A stretch of DNA of 64,000 bases from G965230065 sp965230065 (GTDB lineage Bacteria; Bacteroidota; Bacteroidia; Cytophagales; Cyclobacteriaceae), in contig OZ245942.1 in NCBI GenBank assembly GCA_965230065.1, positions 6,510,001 through 6,574,000 on the forward strand. The letters are read 5' to 3'. Shown piece by piece: positions 53,043-62,275 of this stretch. The notes beneath the pieces are model-generated. The model saw nothing but the letters and a program-made list of their open reading frames with translations. It searched no databases and was not told the origin of the DNA. The position numbers were made by a program, and so were the translations under genes. The stretch's first letter is position 1, and every line of letters starts with the position of its first letter.

Positions 53043-55340
53043 ATGATAAAATTTGTACTTGCTTCTTTCCTGACCATACTCTCGTTCACTGTCAAAGCAC
53101 AACAAACTGCCACTATCCGGGGAAGCATCTCTACTGACAACGGCCCCATTCCCGGGGCTACCGTACAAATCGTGGGCACCGCTACAGGAACGGCTTCTGA
53201 TAATCAGGGAAAATATGAGCTCACAGATATTCCACCCGGTAACCTGACACTGGAGTTCCGGTCTATTGGGTTTCACAACCTGAAAAAAGAAATACAACTG
53301 GAGGCCAATGAAACTTTATTGGTAGATGTTTCTCTGGAAGAAAATAATCTGGGGTTGGATGAAATTGTTATCACAGGCACCATGAAGCCGACTTATGTAA
53401 CGGCTTCACCCATAAAAGTGGAAGTGGTTACCTCTGAGCATATCAATACATTTATTCCGGCTGCGGCCTCATCGGTGGTGGAGGGACTAAAACTCGTAAA
53501 TGGCATTCAGGAAGTAGTAGCCTGTGGGGTTTGCTTTACCAACAGCATCAGCATCAACGGCCTGCCGGGGCCTTATACCGCCGTGCTCATGGACGGTACG
53601 CCCATGTACGGCAACCTGGCGTCTGTATATGGACTGAATGGTATCCCCAATATGATTATTGACCGGTTTGAGGTTATCAAAGGCCCCAGTTCTACGCTTT
53701 ACGGATCGGAAGCAGTGGCTGGTGTGATCAATATTATTACCAAAGATCCTGACAAACAACCGTTGTTTTCGATAGATGTCATGGGTACTTCTCATTTGGA
53801 ATCATTCGGGAATTTGGCAGTAGCCCCAAAAGTTGGGAAATCCAGCGGTTTTATCGGGCTGAACTATGCCTACATCAACGATTTTGATGACCGGAATGAA
53901 GATGGCTTTGGGGATATGGTGAACCTGGACCGTTATTCCCTTTTTACCAAATGGGATATTCACCGGAAAAGCGGGAAAAAATTTACTGTTGCTGCCAAAT
54001 ATTATTATGAAGACCGGCGGAACGGGGTAGAAGAATTTTTGAAAAACCGGAATTATCGTGAACTCCGTGGCAACGACAGCATTTATGGAGAGAGTATATA
54101 TACCAACCGTACAGAGATTTTTGGTACGTATGAACTGCCCACGAATGAAAACTTCCGGATTGATTATTCCCTCAGCCATCATCTGCAAAACAGCTATTAC
54201 GGAGCCGATTATTACGAAGCTGAACAAAGCATTGGGTTTGCCAATTTTATCTGGGACAAACAGCTTACCGACCATTCCCTGTTGGTTGGCTTCACCTCAA
54301 GGTACCAGGGCTATGACGATAATACCATCGCCACTGCCGATTCGGTAGCAGGGGCCGTCATAAATGTGCCGGATAACCAATTCATTCCGGGCATATTTGT
54401 CCAGGACGAGTGGGAAATTTCTGATAAATTTACGTTGCTAACAGGGGCACGGCTCGACCACTACGAAGCCCACGGAGCCATTTTTTCGCCCCGCCTGAAC
54501 ATGAAATACAAAGTGGGCGACTGGACCACCCTCCGTGGTAACTTTGGCACAGGCTTCCGCATTGTAAACCTGTTTACCGAAGACCATGCCTTTGTTTCGG
54601 GACAACGCAAGGTAGAGATTACCGAAGCCCTGAAACCAGAACGGTCGTACAACGCCGCCTTGAATATTAACCATGTTTTCACCTTAGGCGACACACAGGG
54701 TATGATTGATATTGATGGCTATTACACCTACTTTACCAATAAAATAATCCCTGATTACAGCGACCCGAACAAAATTATCTATGCCAATACCAATGGGCAT
54801 GCCATTACCAAAGGGCTGGGTGTTACAGTATCGCAAGAGTTTACATTCCCGATGGGTATCAATTTTGGATTTAATTTACAGGATGTAACACAAACAGAAC
54901 CCAACGCTGAAGGAGAGCTGGAAACTACAGATATAGAATTTGCCCAAAAATGGAGTGGTATCTTTACTGTCAATTACCTGTGGAAAAAGCCAAAAATTAC
55001 TTTTGCCTACACAGCCAGGCTCACCGGCCCCATGGCATTGCCGGAAGTGTATGACCTTGACGAAAACGGAGATCCTCTGCCCTATCCCCGCCCTACCCGC
55101 TCAGAGCTATTTTCTTTTCATAATTTGCAGGTGTCCAAAGATTTCTCGGGTAGTTTTTCAGTGTATGCCGGGGTGCAAAATATCTTTGATTATATACAGC
55201 CCATTTCTCCGCTTACGGGCTACAACGATCCTAACACATCTACCGGATTTGGGGACTATTTTGATACCTCTTATGCTTTTGCCCCCATTCACGGGCGGGA
55301 GTTTTATTTGGGCGTGAAGTGGAGTTTGATGAAAGAATAA
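53043..55340 (+). CDS. TonB-dependent receptor with regulatory N-terminal domain
   Basis: 765 residues. Signal peptide (cleavage near VKA-QQ), CarboxypepD_reg-like domain (about 22-105), plug (about 115-230; GPSSTLYGSEAVAGVINIITK), and a beta-barrel ending with an aromatic-rich strand. A CxxC pair (Cys161 and Cys164, ACGVC) lies in the plug, which is unusual and may bind metal or form a disulfide. It likely imports a metal complex or siderophore with TonB energy. There is no SusD partner. The upstream palindrome suggests control by metal supply. Confidence 0.9.
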   Translation: MIKFVLASFLTILSFTVKAQQTATIRGSISTDNGPIPGATVQIVGTATGTASDNQGKYELTDIPPGNLTLEFRSIGFHNLKKEIQLEANETLLVDVSLEENNLGLDEIVITGTMKPTYVTASPIKVEVVTSEHINTFIPAAASSVVEGLKLVNGIQEVVACGVCFTNSISINGLPGPYTAVLMDGTPMYGNLASVYGLNGIPNMIIDRFEVIKGPSSTLYGSEAVAGVINIITKDPDKQPLFSIDVMGTSHLESFGNLAVAPKVGKSSGFIGLNYAYINDFDDRNEDGFGDMVNLDRYSLFTKWDIHRKSGKKFTVAAKYYYEDRRNGVEEFLKNRNYRELRGNDSIYGESIYTNRTEIFGTYELPTNENFRIDYSLSHHLQNSYYGADYYEAEQSIGFANFIWDKQLTDHSLLVGFTSRYQGYDDNTIATADSVAGAVINVPDNQFIPGIFVQDEWEISDKFTLLTGARLDHYEAHGAIFSPRLNMKYKVGDWTTLRGNFGTGFRIVNLFTEDHAFVSGQRKVEITEALKPERSYNAALNINHVFTLGDTQGMIDIDGYYTYFTNKIIPDYSDPNKIIYANTNGHAITKGLGVTVSQEFTFPMGINFGFNLQDVTQTEPNAEGELETTDIEFAQKWSGIFTVNYLWKKPKITFAYTARLTGPMALPEVYDLDENGDPLPYPRPTRSELFSFHNLQVSKDFSGSFSVYAGVQNIFDYIQPISPLTGYNDPNTSTGFGDYFDTSYAFAPIHGREFYLGVKWSLMKE

Positions 55341-55447
55341 CGAAAAGTATCTGTCATTTCCTGTAAGGTACACAAGAAGTGCCGAATACTTTCACTCGTA
55401 TCTAAACAGAATGATTTTAAAGCAATTCTTGATTACCACCATTTTTT

Positions 55448-56053
55448 TCACATTGATTTCTTAAGGAAAATATCAAATTCGCCTTCCATCATTTTATCAT
55501 CCGTTAAAGCAACAATTCTGCTTTCTTCAGCCCTGCTGGCCCAGGGGTCATTTTCAATATACTCATCTCCCTGAAAATAAAGTTGAGTTATAAGTTCGTC
55601 ATGCCCTTCGGCCTGCACCCGGTAATGAATGTGCCGTGGGCGAAATTGTCCGCCATTGTCATAGGGTGCTGGTAAAATACTCATAAACTCATATCTTCCC
55701 TCTTCATCTGTTTCAATACGTCCCCTGAATTTGAAATCAGAAGTTGAATTATCATACGCTCCCTCATCATCGGCATGCCATACATCTACAATGGCCTCTG
55801 CTAAGGGTAGAGAACAATCATCTCCACCCAGTACTTGCCCACGGATGAGGATGGGCGTTCCTGCTTCATTCAAAATGTTAAGCGCGGTACGGAAAGGGGC
55901 ATTGGCCCGGTAAAAAGGCCCTAGAATATCTTCACCGGTGGTGCAGTCAATATTTTGCCCATTGCCTTTTTTTTTGCAATGCATCAAAGTGGCAAAGGGA
56001 ATGCCTGCAAGGGCAATGGTGGTGGTTTGAAGAAATTTTTTACGGGTTTGCAT
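55448..56053 (-). CDS. Intradiol-dioxygenase-like secreted protein
   Basis: 201 residues. A Tat- or lipoprotein-type leader (RKKFLQTTT, then LMHC) is followed by an intradiol dioxygenase fold: GPFYRANAPFR, VDVWHADDEGAYDN, and RPRHIHYRV, where Tyr and two His are the expected iron ligands. Family members with such leaders in Bacteroidota are often annotated as protocatechuate 3,4-dioxygenase beta-like, but the substrate is unknown. A second Tyr ligand appears to be in GRYEFMSI. It ends convergently with the receptor gene. Confidence 0.83.
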   Translation of the reverse strand: MQTRKKFLQTTTIALAGIPFATLMHCKKKGNGQNIDCTTGEDILGPFYRANAPFRTALNILNEAGTPILIRGQVLGGDDCSLPLAEAIVDVWHADDEGAYDNSTSDFKFRGRIETDEEGRYEFMSILPAPYDNGGQFRPRHIHYRVQAEGHDELITQLYFQGDEYIENDPWASRAEESRIVALTDDKMMEGEFDIFLKKSM

Positions 56054-56408
56054 ACTGATAAACCTTTATATTAAAAATTAATATTTTCACTCAATACCCC
56101 ACCTTTTTTGTGCAATGTTGAACCTCTGACAACCACAAAACAGGTTTGGCCTTACAATACCCCCATTCCAAGCTCCTTCCCTTACATACAGGAAATAAAC
56201 CCTTTTCCTGGCTATATGCAAACCCAGACAGATAATTGTGTTACAAAAGAGTGCTCAAATGTATGAAAGCAACTCTTCTTTAATGACTAAAAGAGATACT
56301 TTGTCGTAAAGCAGATGTATCAATAAAGAAGCAAGATTATTATATGTTTTTTTACTTGCGTAAAACATAAAATACGATTATTTTGTGTAGTATTAATGAA
56401 TTTTAAAT
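56054..56408. other. Divergent intergenic region
   Basis: 355 bases between a minus gene and a plus gene. A partial promoter (TTG at about 56355 and TATTTTG before 56390) could serve the lipoprotein gene. No ORF or clear repeat was found. Confidence 0.45.
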
Positions 56409-56777
56409 ATGTTGGCTATGAAAAATATCCTAAAAGTAACTGGTATCGCCCTGCTATCTGTATTTTATGCCTGCCAGAGTAATTCAAATGACGTGAATTT
56501 AGAAAGAAACACATGGAATTGGAGTGTTAACAAATCTGAAGAAGAGCAAAAAATAGCTTTAATGACCGATGCTTTTAAAATTGCTGATTATGAAGATGCC
56601 CAAAAGCATTTCCAGTGGTTGATCAAAGAAAATCCTAAATTACATCCCAGCATTTATGAACATGGATTAAACATTTACAAGGAATTAATAGATGCTTCAC
56701 CAGACAAAATTACAAAACGGAAATTAACAACAGAAATGGAGAAAATTGCCAGTCTTCAGGAAAAGTATTTTCCGTAG
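56409..56777 (+). CDS. Small lipoprotein, likely N-terminal paralogue of a TPR family
   Basis: 122 residues (M at 56418, MKNILKV, may be the true start). Lipobox SVFYAC. The mature part, IADYEDAQKHFQWLIKENPKLH and SIYEHGLNIYKELID, looks like the N-terminal repeat of the Bacteroidota TPR proteins found upstream of lptC, such as the one at the left edge of this window (whose own N-terminus is not visible). It is much shorter, so it could be a truncated duplicate or a true small protein. Confidence 0.6.
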   Translation: MLAMKNILKVTGIALLSVFYACQSNSNDVNLERNTWNWSVNKSEEEQKIALMTDAFKIADYEDAQKHFQWLIKENPKLHPSIYEHGLNIYKELIDASPDKITKRKLTTEMEKIASLQEKYFP

Positions 56778-56802
56778 CAGATTCCCCTCTCACTATCAAG
56801 GG

Positions 56803-57063
56803 GTTACTTCCTCGCTCCCCGCCTAAAGCAAAATACATACATAACAATAATTTTAAGGACAGAAATAGCCAGTATTAAGTTCCTACCTAGATGGAATAAG
56901 AGAAGATGTTGATTTAGAAGCGAAAAGGGTTTTTGAAACTATGCCTTATTGGGAACCGGGAACAAATGGAATAGGAATAAAATTAATAGTTCCAGTAATT
57001 TTTTCAATGGAATAAGACTTTCTCCAACTAGCTCTTACAGCAGAGTGTGTTACTTCCTCGCTC
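56803..57063. repeat. Pair of 15-bp direct repeats around a gene remnant
   Basis: GTTACTTCCTCGCTC occurs at 56803-56817 and at 57049-57063; each is followed by a C-rich tail (CCCG and TACCCG). The 231 bases between them contain the TonB-C remnant. They may mark an old insertion or duplication. The whole gap from 56778 to 57088 has no intact gene. Confidence 0.6.
56869..57015 (+). pseudogene. Remnant of a TonB C-terminal domain
   Basis: In one frame the plus strand reads PVLSSYLDGIREDVDLEAKRV, then FETMPYWEPGTNGIGIKLIV and PVIFSME before a stop at 57013-57015. This is the end of a TonB C-terminal domain (EA.RV...MP.W.PG...G......P..F). An in-frame stop lies just before it and no start is present. 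It lies between 15-base direct repeats (56803-56817 and 57049-57063, GTTACTTCCTCGCTC). Confidence 0.6.
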
Positions 57064-57088
57064 TACCCGTAATAAATATTTCGCTAAA

Positions 57089-58072
57089 TCAATACCCAAT
57101 CACGATTACTTCGTATTTGTAATCCTGGTACTCATTATCTACTTTAACTTTTGAGATCGTTACCTCATACTTGATATCTTCCCCTTTGGCAGGTTTGGAA
57201 ATTTGCGGCACCCAGGCCAGGGTATTATCCCCATATCCTTTTTGGGCTTTATAATAGGTCAGCTCCACCTGTGCATCAGGGCCTTTCATGCTTACCTGGC
57301 TCTCTGAAAAATTGGCCTTGGGAATGGAGAATGACCAGGTAGCAAATACCAGATCATCAATTACATAACCCGCGGGGGGCCAGGGTATGAATTCCAGTTT
57401 GTCATTTTCAGCACTGTTTTTTCCGTCCCCTATCACCCACAGGGCATTGGTGCTGGCCGTAGAACCAAACCCAAACTCATGGGCTTTGGAGTACAAAATC
57501 CAACGCCGGTGCCCCAGGCTTTCGTTACCTGAATCACGGATGTATGTCGTAATTACATTGGTGCTGCCTTGTCCGCGCCCCAGGTTTGATTTACCGGCCG
57601 CCTCTGCACCATCGTCTGTGTAGCATTTCCAGTCTTTAGGAGGACTGTGGTCCAAATCACCATTGGCCAGCATCATGAGTGCTGCCTGCTGGCATTTTTT
57701 GTTTTTTGCTTCATCAAAAGAAATATCATCGTTCAACCCTACCTGACGGCGGTAATAGTTGATTTGCTGCATAGCTCCGGCATACACTTCTTCAGGCAGC
57801 GTACCTGCCGCGCACTCGTCCTTATCCCCTGACCAATCTTTGAATGAAGCATGGGAGGCCAGGTAATTATCTTCAAAATCTTTGATGGCCTGTTCGCGCT
57901 CGGTGAGGGCAGCAGGTTTACCGGAATCATCATTGGGATCAACATTGCCATTCCCACTGTTGGCATCCGGTGAAGGCTCATCTTCAGTACACTGGACGAA
58001 AAATAAGATAAAACAAAGTAATAGTCGGGTACTATATGTAAATAGGAAGCGAAATCTTTTTAAAGCAATCAT
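57089..58072 (-). CDS. CAP-domain lipoprotein
   Basis: 327 residues with a lipobox (FVQC) and an acidic, Asn/Gly-rich linker. CAP/SCP domain at about 90-225: INYYRRQVGLN, ALMMLANGDLDHSPP, ESLGHRRWILYSKAHEFGFG. The cysteines in ECAAGT, KCQQAA and KCYTDD may form disulfides. CAP proteins have diverse roles, including lipid binding and proteolysis; none can be chosen here. A C-terminal beta domain follows (about 240-325). Confidence 0.85.
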   Translation of the reverse strand: MIALKRFRFLFTYSTRLLLCFILFFVQCTEDEPSPDANSGNGNVDPNDDSGKPAALTEREQAIKDFEDNYLASHASFKDWSGDKDECAAGTLPEEVYAGAMQQINYYRRQVGLNDDISFDEAKNKKCQQAALMMLANGDLDHSPPKDWKCYTDDGAEAAGKSNLGRGQGSTNVITTYIRDSGNESLGHRRWILYSKAHEFGFGSTASTNALWVIGDGKNSAENDKLEFIPWPPAGYVIDDLVFATWSFSIPKANFSESQVSMKGPDAQVELTYYKAQKGYGDNTLAWVPQISKPAKGEDIKYEVTISKVKVDNEYQDYKYEVIVIGY

Positions 58073-58362
58073 AAAATAGTATCTTTTGCGAAGATGCTAT
58101 TATAATATTTTACTGTTTGTTTACAGCGACATAACCATCGCATATATTACTTTATTGATAAATAATTTGATTATTAATAAAAAACAAGGAAAATTCTTCC
58201 AATTCGCATGTCCCATCCAGTAAAGAGGGGTGTTCTGTAAATCCAGAGACTTATTTATAAATGTACATCCTTTTCAAGCTCACGCACAACATTTTTACTA
58301 TATTGGAGGCAATTCAAGATAACACCTACTTTTCTTCAACCTAAAACTAACCTAATTCAATA

Positions 58363-59880
58363 ATGAAAGGAACCCTTGTTTCCATCATGGCACTTGCCTT
58401 TGCCTCTTTATGGGGATGTGCTACCCCCGAACCTGAACAAACCGAACAACCTACCAACATCATCCTGCTCATGGGCGATGACCACGGGTGGGAAGAAACC
58501 GGCTATAATGGGCACCAATACCTGCAAACGCCCGTACTCGATGAAATGGCCGCGAAAGGGCTTCGGTTAGACCGCTTCTATTCTGCCTCCCCGGTGTGCT
58601 CACCCACCCGGGGCAGCGTCATCACCGGCCGCCACCCCAACCGTTACGGAACATTCACACCCAATTGGTCCATCCGGCCAGAGGAAATTTCTATCGCCCA
58701 AATTCTGAGGGATGCCGGATACTACAGTGGGCACTTCGGCAAATGGCACCTGGGGCCTGTGCAGGCAGCTTCCCCCACCAACCCGGGCGCCATGGGTTTT
58801 GACACCTGGCTATCGCATGATAATTTTTTTGAGATTGACCCTACCCTCTCCCGTGATGGAGCGCCTCCCCAACAGTTTACTGGAGAAAGCTCTGAGGTAC
58901 TCATTGACGAAACCATTCGCTTTATTGAAGATGCCCAACAAAAGAATCAGCCATTCTTTTCAGTGGTATGGTTTGGCTCACCCCACGAGCCTTACAGCGG
59001 GCTGGAAGAAGACCTGGCTCTGTACCAAAACTTGCCGGATAGCCTGAGCGAGCATTTTGTTACCCTTACTTCCATGGAAACCGGGCGTCCGGTGGAGCGG
59101 CCACTGGACTCAGTGCTCGTAGAGCGTTACGCTGAGATTACGGCCATGGACCGGGCCATTGGCAAGTTACGCCAATACTTAGCCGATAATGGCATGCACG
59201 AAAACACCCTGATTTGGTATTGTGGGGACAATGGCGTCCCCTCCAGCGGTATATTCAATACGCCTTTCCGTGGACTGAAAGGAACGGTGTATGAAGGGGG
59301 TGTACGGGTGCCGGGCATCATTGAGTGGCCAAAGGGCATCCCGAATGGAGGTTCCACAAAAGTAAATGCCGTTACCAGCGATATATTGCCCACTCTTTGC
59401 GACCTGACCGAGCAGCCCCTACCCAATCGCCCGTTGGATGGTATCAGTTTGATGCCACTTATCAATGGAAACATGGACGAAAGGCCACAGCCCATCTTTT
59501 TCTGGGATTATGAAACATCTCATGAAGTGGAAGGCGACCCAGAGCCTTACATTAACCCTGAATTGCAGGTAGGCACTACCCCCCTTGTGAAGATCATGGA
59601 TGGGAAATACACCCGCACTTTCCGTAATTTTCACCACCCCAACATCACAGAGGCCGACTATGCCGGGCCAAAAACCGTTTTGGACAACCGTTACAAACTG
59701 GTGATAGATGCGCAAGGCAATCCGGGTAAAGAATTGTTTGACCTCCAAAACGACCCGGCAGAGAAAAATAACCTGATTGATGAAAAACCCGAGGTTGCAG
59801 CACAACTTGAGGAACAATTGCACGACTGGCAGCAATCCGTTCTTCAAAGCCTGACAGAAGCTGATTACCAGGAAAATTAA
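58363..59880 (+). CDS. S1-family sulfatase (lipoprotein)
   Basis: 505 residues with a lipobox (SLWGC). Sulfatase signature CSPTRGSVITGRHP with Cys79 as the residue converted to formylglycine (CxPxR). Metal ligands near GDDHGWEE and WYCGDNG. C-terminal subdomain near DNRYKLVIDAQGNPGKELFDLQ. It should remove sulfate from a sugar outside the cytoplasm. The next gene, a PL8-type lyase, begins 10 bases later, so the pair probably acts on a sulfated glycosaminoglycan. Confidence 0.9.
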   Translation: MKGTLVSIMALAFASLWGCATPEPEQTEQPTNIILLMGDDHGWEETGYNGHQYLQTPVLDEMAAKGLRLDRFYSASPVCSPTRGSVITGRHPNRYGTFTPNWSIRPEEISIAQILRDAGYYSGHFGKWHLGPVQAASPTNPGAMGFDTWLSHDNFFEIDPTLSRDGAPPQQFTGESSEVLIDETIRFIEDAQQKNQPFFSVVWFGSPHEPYSGLEEDLALYQNLPDSLSEHFVTLTSMETGRPVERPLDSVLVERYAEITAMDRAIGKLRQYLADNGMHENTLIWYCGDNGVPSSGIFNTPFRGLKGTVYEGGVRVPGIIEWPKGIPNGGSTKVNAVTSDILPTLCDLTEQPLPNRPLDGISLMPLINGNMDERPQPIFFWDYETSHEVEGDPEPYINPELQVGTTPLVKIMDGKYTRTFRNFHHPNITEADYAGPKTVLDNRYKLVIDAQGNPGKELFDLQNDPAEKNNLIDEKPEVAAQLEEQLHDWQQSVLQSLTEADYQEN

Positions 59881-59889
59881 GCATTAACT

Positions 59890-62046
59890 ATGATGATAAT
59901 ACGATTATTGAGTTTGTCTTTTTGTTTATTAGTATGCTCCATCCATACAAAAGCAGACGATTTTGACATAATTAAAAAAAGAGTAGTTGATGAACTGCTA
60001 AAAACAGAAGTTGATGATGTGCAGGTGGAGGCAATCATTAATAAAATGAATGATGATGGAAGTTTTAATGACATCAACTATGACGACCTGAGCAGAACAG
60101 CCGGATTTCCGCAACGCTATCATACATACAATTTGGTTACCCTGGCGGAAGCTTACAAAACCAAAGCCTCCGATTATTATAAAAGCAAAAAGGTGAAAGA
60201 TGCGATTGTCCGGGGATTAAAATACTGGGTAGACCATGACTTTTTTGGAGATAACTGGCACAACAACCAAATCTCTACCCCTACCAACCTGGTGAACCTC
60301 ATGTTGCTCATTGGTGATGAAATGCCCAAAGATCTCGTAGACAGAGCACAACCCATTATCGGCAGGGCCAACATGAATGCCTCTGGCGCCAGGCCCAGTG
60401 GCGACCGGATTGTTATTGCCAGCATCCTGGCAAAAAACTTACTATTTATCGGTGATAAAGAAGGGTTTGACGACATCATCAGGTTAATTGAAGGAGAAGT
60501 AAAATTTTCTACAGGCAGCAGAGGGATGCAACATGATTATAGCTTTCATCATCGGGTTGACCGGGTAAACAACACCACTTCTTATGGCTACGGCAAATAT
60601 GCGAATAACTTTGGAGAGTGGTCTTACTATGTAGCCGGCACAAAATATGCCTTTTCCCAGGAGAAAATCAATCACCTGGTAGACTATTATCTGGATGGCA
60701 TTTATAAACAAATGGTATATGGGATTTATACAGACGTCAGTGTAAAAAACAGAAGCATTTCAAATCAATATTCATTCAAGCCTGCCAGTACCGTGGAAAT
60801 AGAGCGGTTGCTGCTGAGTACCGATTACCGAAAAGAGGAATTGGAAGAGATTATAAAATTAAGGAAAGGGGAAGCGGAACCTTCCTTGGCGTTCAGTAAA
60901 TTCTTTTGGCAAACAGAGCATTTTGTGGTGCAAAGACCCAACTTTTATACCACGGTGAGAATGTATTCTACCCGAAACAGAAACATGGAAAAGCCTTACA
61001 ATGGTCCCGGGAAAACCACCCACCACCGGGCCGATGGCACCAACTATTTAATGCTGAAAGGGGATGAATACCATGACATCTGGCCAGTATACGACTGGCA
61101 AAAAATATCCGGCACCACCATTATGCAAAAACCAGAACTCTATGGGCCAGACGAAATACAAAAAGATGGTTTGAGGGATTTTGTAGGAGCCGTCACCGAT
61201 GGTTTGTATGGAGCGGTAGCTTTTGACTTCAAAAGTCCGCATGATATGCTCGAGGCCAAAAAATCATGGTTCTTTTTTGATGAGGAATATGTTTGTCTGG
61301 GTACAGCGATCAATTCTGACCCGGATTTGCCTGTCGCCACCACCATCAATCAGGTACTTTTGAGAAGTAAGGTTACCATTGAGCAAAATGACCAAATACA
61401 AAAAGTGCCTTCTGGAAGCCGGGCTTTGGAAAATGTGCAATGGGTGCATCAGGACAAAATTGGGTATATTTTTCCTGAGAACACACCGATTCATTTGTCC
61501 AATCAGATAGAAAAGGGACGTTGGTCAGACATTACCGATCAAAAAAATATTTCAGAAGAGATTGTTAGTAAAGAAGTATTTATGCTGTGGATAGATCATG
61601 GAAACGAGCCGCAAAATGCTGCATACTCCTACATTGTAGTGCCTGATGTCACGGTAGAGGAATTGAAAGAAAGCAGCAGCAATAGTCGAAACATTGAAAT
61701 CATTTCAAACACCAGTGAAGTGCAAGCGGTAAAAAACAACAAACTGGAGATATGCCAGATTGCTTTTTACAGAGCCGGGGAAGTTGAAATATCAGCCGAT
61801 GTAAAAGTAAGCATGGAAAGCCAGGGAATGGCCATGCTCAAAATGCAGGAAAACCGCATAACAGCATTGACGGTTTCAGACCCCTCGAGAAAATTGAATA
61901 AGGTACTCCTTACCGTCTCCGGTATTTATGATGGTAATGGAAGTAATTTCGTAGCCTATCCCAACCAAAACCAAAATAACACCTTAATCATCGTAGACTT
62001 ACCACAAGGTGTGTATGCAGGCAAGAGTGTGGTTGTTGAATTGTAA
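59890..62046 (+). CDS. PL8-family polysaccharide lyase (chondroitin AC lyase-like)
   Basis: 718 residues, signal peptide (cleavage near TKA-DD). The N-terminal (alpha/alpha) toroid holds NNQISTPTNLVNLML, MQHDYSFHHRVDR and SYGYGKYANNF, where the catalytic Asn, His and Tyr are expected; the arginines in YSTRNRNMEKP follow. The C-terminal beta-sandwich domains follow to the end. PL8 enzymes cleave uronic-acid-containing chains by beta-elimination; specificity (chondroitin, hyaluronan, xanthan) cannot be fixed. It is in an operon with the sulfatase. Confidence 0.85.
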   Translation: MMIIRLLSLSFCLLVCSIHTKADDFDIIKKRVVDELLKTEVDDVQVEAIINKMNDDGSFNDINYDDLSRTAGFPQRYHTYNLVTLAEAYKTKASDYYKSKKVKDAIVRGLKYWVDHDFFGDNWHNNQISTPTNLVNLMLLIGDEMPKDLVDRAQPIIGRANMNASGARPSGDRIVIASILAKNLLFIGDKEGFDDIIRLIEGEVKFSTGSRGMQHDYSFHHRVDRVNNTTSYGYGKYANNFGEWSYYVAGTKYAFSQEKINHLVDYYLDGIYKQMVYGIYTDVSVKNRSISNQYSFKPASTVEIERLLLSTDYRKEELEEIIKLRKGEAEPSLAFSKFFWQTEHFVVQRPNFYTTVRMYSTRNRNMEKPYNGPGKTTHHRADGTNYLMLKGDEYHDIWPVYDWQKISGTTIMQKPELYGPDEIQKDGLRDFVGAVTDGLYGAVAFDFKSPHDMLEAKKSWFFFDEEYVCLGTAINSDPDLPVATTINQVLLRSKVTIEQNDQIQKVPSGSRALENVQWVHQDKIGYIFPENTPIHLSNQIEKGRWSDITDQKNISEEIVSKEVFMLWIDHGNEPQNAAYSYIVVPDVTVEELKESSSNSRNIEIISNTSEVQAVKNNKLEICQIAFYRAGEVEISADVKVSMESQGMAMLKMQENRITALTVSDPSRKLNKVLLTVSGIYDGNGSNFVAYPNQNQNNTLIIVDLPQGVYAGKSVVVEL

Positions 62047-62275
62047 TATTCTTTGCAGAGAGGCCACGACTTATTTCTACATATCCAAAATGTGCCTGGA
62101 CAGTTCCGCTCTATCCCATTCTATCCCCATAATTCCAGAATCTTTACTTTCCTCCAGATTCTGTGCTAAATAAAAAAAATATCACATTTCCGGGAAAAAT
62201 GAAAACAATATGCTTGAAGGGTGGTTTACCCTGTATTAAAATCAATTATTTTAAACCTCAAGCTAATTACAAATC

